Positions 8,922 to 17,994 of a DNA stretch of 64,000 nucleotides are shown here, piece by piece (position 1 is the first letter of the stretch; each line of letters starts with the position of its first letter). Below the pieces are notes generated by a model. The model had not been told where the DNA came from. It saw only the letters and a program-made list of their open reading frames with translations, and searched no databases. The stretch is from assembly GCF_028728065.1 (NCBI RefSeq), contig NZ_CP117812.1, positions 1,240,001 through 1,304,000 of the forward strand, in the 5' to 3' direction. A program made the translations under genes and the position numbers. The stretch is from Lentisphaera profundi. Its GTDB lineage: Bacteria > Verrucomicrobiota > Lentisphaeria > Lentisphaerales > Lentisphaeraceae.

Positions 8922-10076
8922 ATGATATCACCAAAGCCATTACTGCTGCTTGCCTTCACTAGCCTGATTTTTATGGGCTCAAGTCGTGCCATATCTGAAG
9001 AGGCCCAAAGCCCCAATAGAGAGGGGGTCTCGCCAGGGGCGGAATTTACTTATGGTTTTCATCAATTAAAATGGCGCGCCGATAGCAATGCTAATGGCTT
9101 GATGGAAGTCGGTGAAGTTGAAATCAAAAAGAGAGCGAAATGGCAGCGTATTAATGAGGCTGAGTTTAAGCAAGTGGTGTTGCGTCGCCGGGCACAAGTC
9201 TACATGAAAAATGCTTATGTGTACAAAGAGACCCCAACGCGAGATTTAGAACTCTATGCAGATTTCCCCAAAGACTGGAAAGCGAGTGATAAGCGCCCGG
9301 TCATGATATGGTTTTTTGGTGGAGCCTGGAATACTGGTACGCCTTTTGCTTTTAAACCCCAAGCTGACTATTTTGCGCGTCGCGGTGTGGTGGGCATTCG
9401 TGTAGATTATCGAATTCGCACTGTTGATGGCATCAAAAATGATGGTTATGTTTCTGGCTTGGATGCCAAGACGGCCATTCGCTGGGTACGCAAAAATGCG
9501 GCTTCTTTAGGCATTGATCCCAATAATATAATGGCCGGCGGTGATTCAGCGGGCGGGCACCTCGCCATAGCGACTCAGATTTCCGAACTCAATGACCCTA
9601 TAGATGACTTATCAATTTCGAGCAAGGTATCGGCGCTACTACTTCACAACCCCTATGTGGTGTATATCAATCCAAAGAGCTGGATCTACCAAATTGATTT
9701 TAAGACTTTGCCACCGGTCTGGGTGGCTTATGGTCTCAAAGATAAGGCCGCTTATAATGATGATCCATCGACTAAGCGAACGGAGCGCAATGGCGAGAGT
9801 TTTGTCAAAGAATTAGGCCAAGCGGGAATCCCCTTGCGAACATATATAAAAGCGGATGGCGGACATGGTTTTTGTTCCGGTTCGGTGCATTTAAATCCCA
9901 GTACACTGGATATCGATGATTTTCTCCAAAGCTGTGGACTTTTGCCTAAGGGTAAAGTTGAGGGACCAGGGAAGAAGACTGCCGGTGCTTGGGCTTCCGA
10001 GCACAGGAAAAATATTATGCAGGGCAGAGCGACACTGAGTCAGCCTCAAACCCTACAGTATGTAAATAAAAAATAA
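8922..10076 (+). CDS. Secreted alpha/beta-hydrolase (esterase) with EF-hand-like site
   Basis: A signal peptide (PLLLLAFTSLIFMGSSRA) precedes a DSNANGLMEVGE segment at residues 54-65, which fits a 12-residue EF-hand calcium loop. The alpha/beta-hydrolase domain follows: GGDSAGGHLA gives the nucleophile Ser at about residue 209, and a His in DGGHGFCSG near the end completes the triad. The oxyanion-hole motif, normally HGG, reads FFGGAW here (Phe at about 132), which is unusual. The protein is paralogous to the esterase at 2149: same order, plus shared DWKASDKR, AIRWxRKNA and GIDxN segments. Likely an exported esterase acting on acylated polysaccharide. Convergent with the PhoD-like gene. Confidence 0.87.
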   Translation: MISPKPLLLLAFTSLIFMGSSRAISEEAQSPNREGVSPGAEFTYGFHQLKWRADSNANGLMEVGEVEIKKRAKWQRINEAEFKQVVLRRRAQVYMKNAYVYKETPTRDLELYADFPKDWKASDKRPVMIWFFGGAWNTGTPFAFKPQADYFARRGVVGIRVDYRIRTVDGIKNDGYVSGLDAKTAIRWVRKNAASLGIDPNNIMAGGDSAGGHLAIATQISELNDPIDDLSISSKVSALLLHNPYVVYINPKSWIYQIDFKTLPPVWVAYGLKDKAAYNDDPSTKRTERNGESFVKELGQAGIPLRTYIKADGGHGFCSGSVHLNPSTLDIDDFLQSCGLLPKGKVEGPGKKTAGAWASEHRKNIMQGRATLSQPQTLQYVNKK

Positions 10077-10119
10077 AAACCCGACGAGATTCTACAAAAG
10101 CTAGATCCCGGATTCAGGT

Positions 10120-11214
10120 TTATTTGAAAGTCAGTTCTTTGAATGGGATCGTTTGCTGAATGAGGGGCTTGCCATCCACACTAAAGCATCCGAGTTGAAG
10201 AGATTTTTTAGTCCAATCAATTTCTATCATGCCTGCATTTCTTTCAGCGGAAGCCTTGCCAACGCGGAATGAATTATGAGCTTGTGACCAGCCTTTGCTA
10301 GTGTTGGTAATGCCACTACTAGTCATATCGTAGAAGGGGTAGCTACCAATATCTTTTTTCGAGAGTTCAGCAAAGTGAACGTCACCAGAAATAGCGATGG
10401 TATTGTTACATTTGTATTTTTTGAGTAAGTCAAAAAATCTTTTTTGCTCGTGGGGGACATTGCCCCAGTTCTCCATGCCTTTTTCATAGGAAAGCATTTG
10501 AATACTACTAGCAATAATACGCACATCGGCAGGGGTTTGGAGTTCTTGTTCGAGCCATTTCCATTGAGCTTCACCCAAGAGTGTTTTACTCGTGTCTTTA
10601 GTGGGCTCATACCAACCAACTACACCCTTTTTCTTTGGGCCTTTTACGCGAGGTATTAGGTCGCGAAAATAACGTGTATCGAGCACGATGATTTGACAAC
10701 GCTGGCCCATATCACCGAAAGTATAAGAAGTATAGACACCAGGGCGTTGACGTCTGGGTGAGTCAGCAGGATCTTTGAAGAAATCGAGGAAGAGTTTTTG
10801 TGATTCTACGCGTTTAGGATAAGTCTTGCCACCATCATTGACGCCAAAGTCATGGTCGTCCCAAGTAGCAATAACTTGAGTCTTGTCGCGCAAGTTACGG
10901 AAACTCTCTATATCTTCTAATGCTTGATACTTTTTCTTAAAAAGAGCCATGTCTTCGGTGTCGCCATAAATGTTATCACCTAGAAAAACAAAGACATCAG
11001 CTTGCTTTTTTATCACCGTATTAAAAAGCTCATGACTCAGACCTTTTGATTTTTTATAAAGTTTAGGGTTGCTACAAGAACCGAAAGCGATTTTTGTGAT
11101 GGCTTTCTCATTGTGAAACTCTGATTTTATATCATTATTAGAATCCTGAGAAGCTGTGCATGAGAAGAGGCTTATACAGGCTAATAATTTACTGAGATGG
11201 GTGAGAGTCTTCAT
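10120..11214 (-). CDS. PhoD-like metallophosphatase lipoprotein
   Basis: The N-terminus is a lipoprotein signal ending in the lipobox-like LFSC, so the mature protein should be lipid-anchored in the cell envelope. The catalytic domain shows the PhoD/calcineurin-like metal-binding series: IAFGSCSNPKL, FLGDNIYGD, ATWDDHDFGVND and ISGDVHFAEL. PhoD enzymes are Ca/Fe-dependent phosphodiesterases or phosphatases acting outside the cytoplasm. At 364 residues it is shorter than Bacillus PhoD because the N-terminal extra domain is absent. Its role in this organism is probably phosphate scavenging or phosphoester removal, inferred from family only. Confidence 0.87.
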   Translation of the reverse strand: MKTLTHLSKLLACISLFSCTASQDSNNDIKSEFHNEKAITKIAFGSCSNPKLYKKSKGLSHELFNTVIKKQADVFVFLGDNIYGDTEDMALFKKKYQALEDIESFRNLRDKTQVIATWDDHDFGVNDGGKTYPKRVESQKLFLDFFKDPADSPRRQRPGVYTSYTFGDMGQRCQIIVLDTRYFRDLIPRVKGPKKKGVVGWYEPTKDTSKTLLGEAQWKWLEQELQTPADVRIIASSIQMLSYEKGMENWGNVPHEQKRFFDLLKKYKCNNTIAISGDVHFAELSKKDIGSYPFYDMTSSGITNTSKGWSQAHNSFRVGKASAERNAGMIEIDWTKKSLQLGCFSVDGKPLIQQTIPFKELTFK

Positions 11215-11436
11215 TGCTTGTTCCTTTAAAGTAGGGTGGTTATGTTAATTAAAATTTAAATATTGATATTAACTACTTAACACGGATTTTCTGATGTTGA
11301 TACATTCTAGCTAGACTTTAGTTATTACTTAAGGTGAGTTGTAAAACAGAGGGGCTAAAATTGAGTGCTTTACAATTTAATGTATCATTATTAAAATGCC
11401 TTTGTTTATATATAAAAAGCTGATAGGAAATTCAAT

Positions 11437-13614
11437 ATGAACACGATCAAAATACTTCTCGTAAATTTATCCGTATTATGTATGACATATGGTATCGATA
11501 AGGGGCCCGATTTAGTTCCCGAAGCAGCGGCTGAAGTCGCTAATTATTGGTGTACTTGGTACGCACAGAATTATTGGATTGGGCGCGGTACCGACTTACA
11601 AGATTTAAAGGGAGTGACCAATTCAGCCGCTCGCGAAGAAATTAATTACCACACGATCTTTAATCCGAAAGATGGCTGGGCATCGACTTATTTAGATAAG
11701 GAGAGTCGCAAGGATTATATCTTTCTCATTGATCATGGTTGGCAGAGTAAAAACAAAGAAGAATATATTGCTGGTGGTTCTGCCTTCTTTAATATGATCA
11801 CAGATCCGCGTGATTTTGCGGAGTACGCACATTTGGAACCGAAAGAACGCTTGAAGAAATTTAATGAAGAAATCAAGGCCTTGGGCTGGAGCTCATTGGG
11901 TTTATGGACACGAGGAAATATCAATGAAAAGCAGGCACGAACTTTTGTTGAGTGGTCAAAATATGCGGGTATTAAATACTGGAAGATAGATGGCGGTACT
12001 GGCGGTGGAAAATTCTTTTCCCAGAAGGTCAAAGAAGATATTTATCCTGAGCTTATTTTAGAGTACATCACTGGTTCAGGCGGCAATATCAATCCAAAAT
12101 GGAATCAAGAGCATTGCTCTTATCCTTCCGTCTATGATTTTGGGGGTAACCTACGTAAAGGAATGTTGAAAATGGTTCAGCATGTTGATGTTTTTCGTAC
12201 TTACGATGCCTCACCTCTACTAATGACGACAACTACTTTGAGAAGAACTCACGATGTCCTTAAGCAAACTCAACAGCAAGCTAAGTATAAATCGGTACTC
12301 AATATCCAGGATGATTGTAATGTAGCGCTGGGCTTGGGGGTCTTGGTTGCGAGTAAACGTCACCCCAATATGGGGGAAAGAACCTTAAAAGGCCAAGATC
12401 TTCATCATCAATTATCGGGTCCACGTTTGATGCAAAAGCGTATGAACGAAGTACAGCGTCTGGGGCGTTGGGCGAGAATTGCACCAGCATTTTCTGCGGG
12501 CATAGGAACGTACTTATCCTCGTCAAATAAATTGATTGATCGCTGTGTTTATACTGCTTGGGATACTTGGGCAGGAGCGACTTATGGAAAAATGGTCAGT
12601 CAAAGTGCACCTGCTATTATGGCGCGTAATATGCCACTACCCATTGTGGAAACAGATGGCGTTGCGCCCTTTGTTTGTGTGAGTACTTATCCTAATGGTC
12701 CCACAGGCATTGCTACAGATGGTCGCGTATCACCTAAAAAACGTTGGTTTGAACCAAGAGCTAAAGTGACGGTGCAAATTAAGGATGCCTCACAGCCTAT
12801 TGGTGTAGTGGGGCGTTATACTGAACTCGTACTTAAGTTTTCGGGCGATTTAGCTGGGGTGACAAATATTTGGGCGCAAGATCTTTTAGACGACAAGTCA
12901 GTGGATATCCGCACGCAAGTGAAAATTGATAAAAACACACTGATCATCCCTGGTGCGCTAATTGATCGCATTGGTTTGTCTGCGGGTGATAAGGGTGATC
13001 TTTCAGTGCCAGGTTTGGTGCTTCAACTCAGGGGCGAGAATTTACCCATTGCGGGGAATGAGTTTTATCCAAAAGTCGAAATCCCCCAAGAATTGCTTAT
13101 CAAAGAAGAATTAAAAGAAGTTAAATCAAAAGGTTTTGCGGGCCCCGCATCGATTGAGAAAGTCGGCTATGGTTACAAGGTTTTTAAATTTAATCAGAGT
13201 GAATTAGCATACACACTGAAAAAACTTTCCGAGCCAATTACGAGTGGGAAAGTGACTTTCGAATGGAAAATGAAGGATGTGGATATAACTGACGCAACAC
13301 GCAATGCATTTCTGGTGCTCAGCAGTGATGAAGATGCCTTAGCTGCTCTCTTTGCGGGTGCTTGGACGGGCTCTAGACAAATGGCTCTTTTTGAAAATGG
13401 GGGTCAGAATAAGGCCAAGAAAATAAACTTTAATCCCGCTAAAGAAATGAAATGTCAATTATTGATTGATATGGATCAACGCCTTGCTGAACTGACCATT
13501 AATAGTGTGAAGACTCAGACAAGTTTTAGCGAAAGTTTTACTAGCATAAGTTACCTAGGCTATGCGGTACGCGATGCCACCACATTGTTTACGATGCCAA
13601 AGATTATAAAATAA
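11437..13614 (+). CDS. Large secreted glycosidase-like protein (alpha-galactosidase-type barrel)
   Basis: A short signal-like N-terminus is followed by a 450-residue region resembling a (beta/alpha)8 glycosidase. Key stretches are WCTWYAQNYW near residue 40, YIFLIDHGWQS, LGLWTRGNIN and KYWKIDGGTGGG near residue 190; YWKID is the usual site of the catalytic Asp in alpha-galactosidase-like (clan GH-D) enzymes. From about residue 450 come beta-rich segments typical of C-terminal accessory domains. The exact family cannot be fixed by eye. It stands alone between divergent PhoD and convergent MscS genes; its stop is only 3 bases from the MscS stop. Confidence 0.6.
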   Translation: MNTIKILLVNLSVLCMTYGIDKGPDLVPEAAAEVANYWCTWYAQNYWIGRGTDLQDLKGVTNSAAREEINYHTIFNPKDGWASTYLDKESRKDYIFLIDHGWQSKNKEEYIAGGSAFFNMITDPRDFAEYAHLEPKERLKKFNEEIKALGWSSLGLWTRGNINEKQARTFVEWSKYAGIKYWKIDGGTGGGKFFSQKVKEDIYPELILEYITGSGGNINPKWNQEHCSYPSVYDFGGNLRKGMLKMVQHVDVFRTYDASPLLMTTTTLRRTHDVLKQTQQQAKYKSVLNIQDDCNVALGLGVLVASKRHPNMGERTLKGQDLHHQLSGPRLMQKRMNEVQRLGRWARIAPAFSAGIGTYLSSSNKLIDRCVYTAWDTWAGATYGKMVSQSAPAIMARNMPLPIVETDGVAPFVCVSTYPNGPTGIATDGRVSPKKRWFEPRAKVTVQIKDASQPIGVVGRYTELVLKFSGDLAGVTNIWAQDLLDDKSVDIRTQVKIDKNTLIIPGALIDRIGLSAGDKGDLSVPGLVLQLRGENLPIAGNEFYPKVEIPQELLIKEELKEVKSKGFAGPASIEKVGYGYKVFKFNQSELAYTLKKLSEPITSGKVTFEWKMKDVDITDATRNAFLVLSSDEDALAALFAGAWTGSRQMALFENGGQNKAKKINFNPAKEMKCQLLIDMDQRLAELTINSVKTQTSFSESFTSISYLGYAVRDATTLFTMPKIIK

Positions 13615-13617
13615 TAG

Positions 13618-14481
13618 TCAAGTAATATTAGCTGTTGGCTTTTCATCAAAGTGAATGTCCATCTGAGGAAAGGCAATCGTAATATCGGCATCTTTAAGGC
13701 CCCACCAGATCGCCTCGTTTAGAATGGAGGTGAGTTTGGGCTCTGCCCATGGATTATCAGTCCACATATAAATAGCATAATTGACTGAAGAACTGCCGAA
13801 TTCTTTAAGCAATATTTGAGCTTTTGGGGCTGAAATAAAACCATCCAAAGAAACACAAGATTTTTCAAGAACGTCCCTAACTTTTTTTAGATCTGAGTCA
13901 TAGCTAACACCAAGGGATGTCTCTAAGCGACAAATTGAGTCTCTAAGAGTATAGTTGCCTACTGAATTCTCGACTAAAAGAGCATTTGGGATCAGTATGT
14001 CTTTATCGTTTTTGGATCGTACTATAGTATCTCGAAGGCCAACACTTTTAACTTTTACCATAATTCCTTTTACATCAAGAATGTCACCATGTTTAATGGA
14101 ACCTTCAAAACGAAGCATTGCGCCAGCGGCATAATTCTCCATAGTACTTTTTAAAGAAAAACCTAGAGCCACAGCAAATAGACCACTGGTAGTAAAGACC
14201 GAAGATAAATCAAGCCCTAAAGTGTGTACTGTAACTGTAGTTCCAATAGCCCATAAAAGGTATGAAATGAATTTTATATATATTTTAATGGATACTTCAT
14301 CGGCTTGCTTATTCGTTTTAAGGTGTTTTTCAACTATACGAGGTAGAATACGGCCAATAATGACGAATAAACCAACAACAAATAAGGCTCGAATAAAGTG
14401 AATTATAAAAGAGTCTACTCCGGATAAAGGCGTATGACCAAAAAATTTACTTAACCAATCTAATATACTACTCTCAGTCAT
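13618..14481 (-). CDS. Small-conductance mechanosensitive channel, MscS family
   Basis: The 287 residues show the MscS layout: a hydrophobic helix at about 27-45, a second at about 70-88, and the pore helix GLFAVALGFSLKSTMENYAAGAMLRF. After the pore comes the beta domain (DILDVKGIMVKVKSVGLRDTIVRSKNDKDILIPN) and the C-terminal alpha/beta domain. Such inner-membrane channels release solutes on hypo-osmotic shock, sensible for a marine cell. It is close to E. coli MscS length (286). Its 3' end nearly touches that of the glycosidase gene. Confidence 0.93.
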   Translation of the reverse strand: MTESSILDWLSKFFGHTPLSGVDSFIIHFIRALFVVGLFVIIGRILPRIVEKHLKTNKQADEVSIKIYIKFISYLLWAIGTTVTVHTLGLDLSSVFTTSGLFAVALGFSLKSTMENYAAGAMLRFEGSIKHGDILDVKGIMVKVKSVGLRDTIVRSKNDKDILIPNALLVENSVGNYTLRDSICRLETSLGVSYDSDLKKVRDVLEKSCVSLDGFISAPKAQILLKEFGSSSVNYAIYMWTDNPWAEPKLTSILNEAIWWGLKDADITIAFPQMDIHFDEKPTANIT

Positions 14482-14608
14482 TGTGTGATATGCCTTTGAA
14501 TCTTGTTAAATTAGATCATAATACATCAAATAAATTAACAATCCAGTCTCCTTTATAGGAAGTAGATTTTACCAAGTGTTGTACACATGGAGATCGGGTT
14601 CATAAAAT

Positions 14609-14714
14609 ACTAGCGATCACTTTGAGGACTTAAAATGTCTGGATTGTAAAAAGTCAGCAAAGAGTCAAGAATGCGCAGCGGGCTACGCGGTCTGAATGTT
14701 AATGGATCGCTAGT
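14609..14714. repeat. Small inverted-repeat-bounded element interrupting a pseudopilin remnant
   Basis: ACTAGCGATC at 14609-14618 and its exact reverse complement GATCGCTAGT at 14705-14714 enclose 86 bases with no open frame of note. The recognisable similarity of the neighbouring pseudopilin remnant stops at the right inverted repeat. The element may be a short non-autonomous insertion or the junction of a deletion. A 10-bp match could arise by chance, so the coincidence with the breakpoint is the main support. Confidence 0.4.
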
Positions 14715-14998
14715 GAGACTTTATTGTAGTCAAGAAGATAAATAGCTTGCGTTTTTCAGCATCGGTGAGCTGTGTTATTCCGTCGTAAGCTAATAAATGG
14801 TCATCATAAGATGACTCCTCCTGAATACATATGTGGGTGTTTATTATCGTTGTTACATGAAAAAGAAAATGAAGCGATGCCAATCTGTTTTATATTATTC
14901 ATACATCCGGGTTTTCTAGTCTCTCTTCTAGTGCGGCTTAAGTGGGGAAACAAATTGCGATAAGCGCAATGATCACTAATAATTGAAGTGTAATTTAT
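14715..14998 (-). pseudogene. Broken pseudopilin (prepilin-type) remnant
   Basis: Pieces of a pseudopilin are readable in order on the minus strand but in different frames. The hydrophobic helix remnant LLVIIALIA comes from about 14955-14985. A frameshift leads to LFPHLSRTRRETRKPGCMNN and then IKQIGIASFSFSCNNDN (14956-14820), matching the LLPxLSxAR...CxxNxKQIG hallmark. A stop and another frameshift lead to YDDHLLAYDG and QLTDAEKRK (about 14800-14740), matching the (W/Y)DD..(A/G)YDGR.LT.A segment of the intact family. The C-terminal half is missing. It lies directly downstream of the intact pseudopilin gene at 15036, so it may be a decayed tandem copy. Confidence 0.75.
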
Positions 14999-15035
14999 AT
15001 TTATATTATTTAGTTTTTGTTGAATTACTTGAAAC

Positions 15036-15788
15036 TTAACGACCTGCATCCCACATGGTATTACGAGCATCGGAATCTGAAGGGAGTTGCTCCAGTAGTG
15101 TCCCATAATAATTCAAGACTTTGGCATGCCCGTCAGCAAATAAATAATTGAACTTTTCAAAGTGAGGAAGAGGGTTTGATACTGTAGCCGTTTGTGTTGA
15201 ATAGTGATTACCTGCAGTAATACTACCCCAGTGAACACCCATATTGTTGTCTCGATTGAAATTTTCACTAAGAACAATAGTGCCCGTAGGAGAACTTAAA
15301 GAAGTAAGTTGTCGTGAGAGGTCAGTACCATCATTTTGACCACCCGATATGCCAGGATTTGATTTTTTTACATTTGAATTTGCGACTCGATATGATGAAA
15401 TCCCATAGGAACGCCTAGGAGCTCCTTCATTACGCGGTTTAACGGTATCTTCAGGACATTGATACAAGGGGTTTACTTCGTCAACGGTATCAATTGATGA
15501 GTGCATTTCCGCATATGTCATACTTTCACGGCCGTCGTACCCAGCAATGAGGTCATCCCAGCTGATTTTAGACCCTCCAGATATTCTGGTGTAAGGGAAA
15601 TAGCTGGCACTATCATCACTAATGTACATTTGCATAGCTATGCCGAGTTGTTTTAACTGATTTAAGCAAGTGACTTGCTTTGCGCGAGCTCTGGCTTTGC
15701 TTAAACTTGGTAAGAGTAGACTGGCTAAGATGCCGATGATGGCTACGACGACTAAAATTTCTATCAGCGTAAATTGTTTTTTGTTCAT
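15036..15788 (-). CDS. Type II secretion/pilus-like pseudopilin, H-X9-DG family
   Basis: The leader MNKKQ is followed by FTLIEILVVVAIIGILASLLLP, the prepilin cleavage site and assembly helix. CLNQLKQLGIAMQMY and WDDLIAGYDGRESMT follow, then H-FEKFNYLFA-DG, an exact H-X9-DG motif. The ATG at 15788 is preceded by AAGGGG at a good distance, which favours it over the in-frame ATG at 15845. The gene is divergent from the sulfatase at 16103, with about 314 AT-rich bases between them that must hold both promoters. A decayed relative lies just downstream. Confidence 0.92.
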   Translation of the reverse strand: MNKKQFTLIEILVVVAIIGILASLLLPSLSKARARAKQVTCLNQLKQLGIAMQMYISDDSASYFPYTRISGGSKISWDDLIAGYDGRESMTYAEMHSSIDTVDEVNPLYQCPEDTVKPRNEGAPRRSYGISSYRVANSNVKKSNPGISGGQNDGTDLSRQLTSLSSPTGTIVLSENFNRDNNMGVHWGSITAGNHYSTQTATVSNPLPHFEKFNYLFADGHAKVLNYYGTLLEQLPSDSDARNTMWDAGR

Positions 15789-16102
15789 AAAAAGCCCCTT
15801 AGAATTATTGTACATTATAATAAAAGACAAGACAAAAAGCTTCATGTTACAAAATAAATAAAAGTATTTATAAATAAGGAATAAAGAACTTTTTATAGAG
15901 CGAATAAATATTGACTTTTTGTAACAAAAAATAAATACAGCTGTTTACTTCACTAAATAGATCCCCTTCGAAGTCTACAAAGGCTGATGAGATCGTTTAT
16001 TTTTTCTAATGGCGTAGGATTTTATCAAGCCTAGATGGGATGAAATATTTTGTATTTATCTAGAAACTTAAAGAGACAACTAATAGGAGAAAAAAAAATA
16101 GA
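15789..16102. promoter_or_regulatory. Divergent intergenic region (pseudopilin / sulfatase)
   Basis: A 314-base AT-rich spacer between two divergent start codons. It must contain promoters for both, but I cannot assign -35/-10 boxes with confidence. AGGAG about 13 bases before 16103 is the sulfatase ribosome-binding site. Confidence 0.5.
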
Positions 16103-17401
16103 ATGAATATATTTAAGATTTTGGTAGGCTTGATCGTAAGTGTCAGTAGTTTGTGGGCTGAGCAAGCCAGCGCACCCAATGTGGTGATGATCCTCAGTGA
16201 TGATCAGGGCTACGCTGATTACAGCTTCATGGGTCACGAATTCATTGCAACTCCCCGCATTGATAAACTAGCTTCAGCGAGCCTAGTCTATGAGCGAGGT
16301 TACGTAACGACCGCAGTTTGTTGTCCGTCAATTTCCACCATGCTCACAGGTCTTTACCCTCACCAACACGGGACTACCGGCAACGACCCTATAAAAGGAG
16401 TGAATCGTAAAGCCTGGATAGATAAATTTCGTAATTCACCACAACTACCGCGACTCTTAGGTGAGGCCGGCTACCTTTCAATGCATACCGGAAAATACTG
16501 GCATGGTGATCCCGCAGTCTCAGGTTTTACTGATAGCATGGGCTTGACTCAACGTCACGGTTCGGAATATTCGCTCAGTATTGGACGCAAGACGATGCAG
16601 CCCATTTACGACTTCATCCAGAAATCTCAAGATCAGAAAAAACCTTTTTTTGTCTGGTTTGCCCCATTTATGCCTCATACGCCTCACACTCCCCCTGAAC
16701 GTTTAGAAAAAAAATATCAGAAGCTCGGAGCTAAGAATCAATCGAAATATTACGCTATGTGCGAATGGTTTGACGAAAGTTGCGGAGAGCTTCTTGATCA
16801 CCTCGATGAAAAGGGGCTGACAGAGAATACTGTCATCGTGTATATTTGTGATAATGGTTGGGGAAGTATGGGTTCAGGTTCGGTAAAGGCATCTCCCCAT
16901 GAACTCGGTGTTCGGACTCCCATTATGATCAAATGGCCAGGCAAAGTTTCTGCTCAGCTCGATAAAGTCAATATGGCTAGTAACATCGACCTCGTACCGA
17001 CAATTTTGGCCGCCTGTGGGGTGGAGATTCCCAAAGTATTACCAGGAATCAACTTGTTGGATATTGATGCGGTGGGCGCACGTAAGAATTTATTTCTCGA
17101 ATGCTTCACTCACGATATGCTTGCTATAGATCAGCCCGAGGCGGGACTGCGAGCGCGTTCCTATGTGGACAAGCAATGGAAACTGACCGTTTGGCGCAAA
17201 CCCCATACCTTGCTAGATCTGAAGGGATGGCAGAAGGAGACTCCTCAGGAGGAGATCCAACTCTTCAATATCAAGGATGACCCGATGCAGAAAAACAATC
17301 TTGCTGCACAGCACCCAGAGAAAGTAGGGGACTTGATGAAAGAACTCAATCGCTGGTGGAATCCTGGCCCCGTCAAAAATTCTGTGCAGAAAACTCAATA
17401 A
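16103..17401 (+). CDS. Secreted sulfatase with altered formylglycine motif
   Basis: A signal peptide (ILVGLIVSVSSLWA) leads into a type I sulfatase domain: VVMILSDDQGYADY carries the first metal-binding Asp pair, TPRIDKLA follows, and VIVYICDNGWGSMG holds the late metal site. The maturation motif C-x-P-x-R appears as CCPSISTMLTG (residues 73-83), with Ile at 77 in place of Arg. The Arg is normally needed for Cys-to-formylglycine conversion and catalysis, so activity is doubtful or the enzyme departs from the standard mechanism. Length (432) is normal. It lies divergent to a pseudopilin gene. Confidence 0.88.
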   Translation: MNIFKILVGLIVSVSSLWAEQASAPNVVMILSDDQGYADYSFMGHEFIATPRIDKLASASLVYERGYVTTAVCCPSISTMLTGLYPHQHGTTGNDPIKGVNRKAWIDKFRNSPQLPRLLGEAGYLSMHTGKYWHGDPAVSGFTDSMGLTQRHGSEYSLSIGRKTMQPIYDFIQKSQDQKKPFFVWFAPFMPHTPHTPPERLEKKYQKLGAKNQSKYYAMCEWFDESCGELLDHLDEKGLTENTVIVYICDNGWGSMGSGSVKASPHELGVRTPIMIKWPGKVSAQLDKVNMASNIDLVPTILAACGVEIPKVLPGINLLDIDAVGARKNLFLECFTHDMLAIDQPEAGLRARSYVDKQWKLTVWRKPHTLLDLKGWQKETPQEEIQLFNIKDDPMQKNNLAAQHPEKVGDLMKELNRWWNPGPVKNSVQKTQ

Positions 17402-17994
17402 AAACTGAAGGGCTTATTCCCTAGGAGAAGAAACTGTTCGTCTGGTTAAAATGGGGGTGGTGAGAAGGCACTTAAGTTTTTAAGCTTGTGCACAAGATTT
17501 CAAGTGATCTGCGGAGGCTAACCGGCAGGCGGAGAGTGCTGCCACACAGGCAACAAAGTTATTGCCCGTAGGGTGAGTACTCCCTTGAGGATCCTAAGGC
17601 TAGTCGCTACGCGCCCGCTCTTAGCTTTAATTAGTGCGTGACCGAAAACCCAGTGTGTATAAGTTTTTTCAGAATTTCAAATTAAGGTAAAAATCAAAAC
17701 TTCCTCTGGAGATGCCATGTCGTCATGGCACGAGCACTTAGTCCAGGCAGGAGCAAGTACGCCGTTAATGGCGTTTTGTATTATCATGAAGGCATTTAGG
17801 CGCTTTTACTTTTTCTACGTAGTGCTTGGATTTCTCTGGGCATGATGATGGATATTACTATTTCTTGTAAAATCACGCATACTAACGAAATTTTTCAGGG
17901 TGCTTCACGACTCTTTTTTAGAAAAACTCACAATTTATTTTTCTCGTAAATTATTATATTTAAAAGACTTAGGTTCATTTCGCTCAGGTACTAA
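17402..17994. other. Intergenic region with small palindromes
   Basis: 593 bases without a supported gene, between the 3' ends of a plus-strand sulfatase and the minus-strand cluster. It contains short palindromes such as GCCATG-tcgt-CATGGC near 17713-17728 and GC-rich segments around 17510-17640 that look like REP-type repeats, but I found no second copy in this window. Confidence 0.45.

Noticed and set aside
14772-14963. Plus-strand open frame
   Set aside because: The minus strand here carries recognisable pseudopilin remnants, so the plus frame is a by-product.
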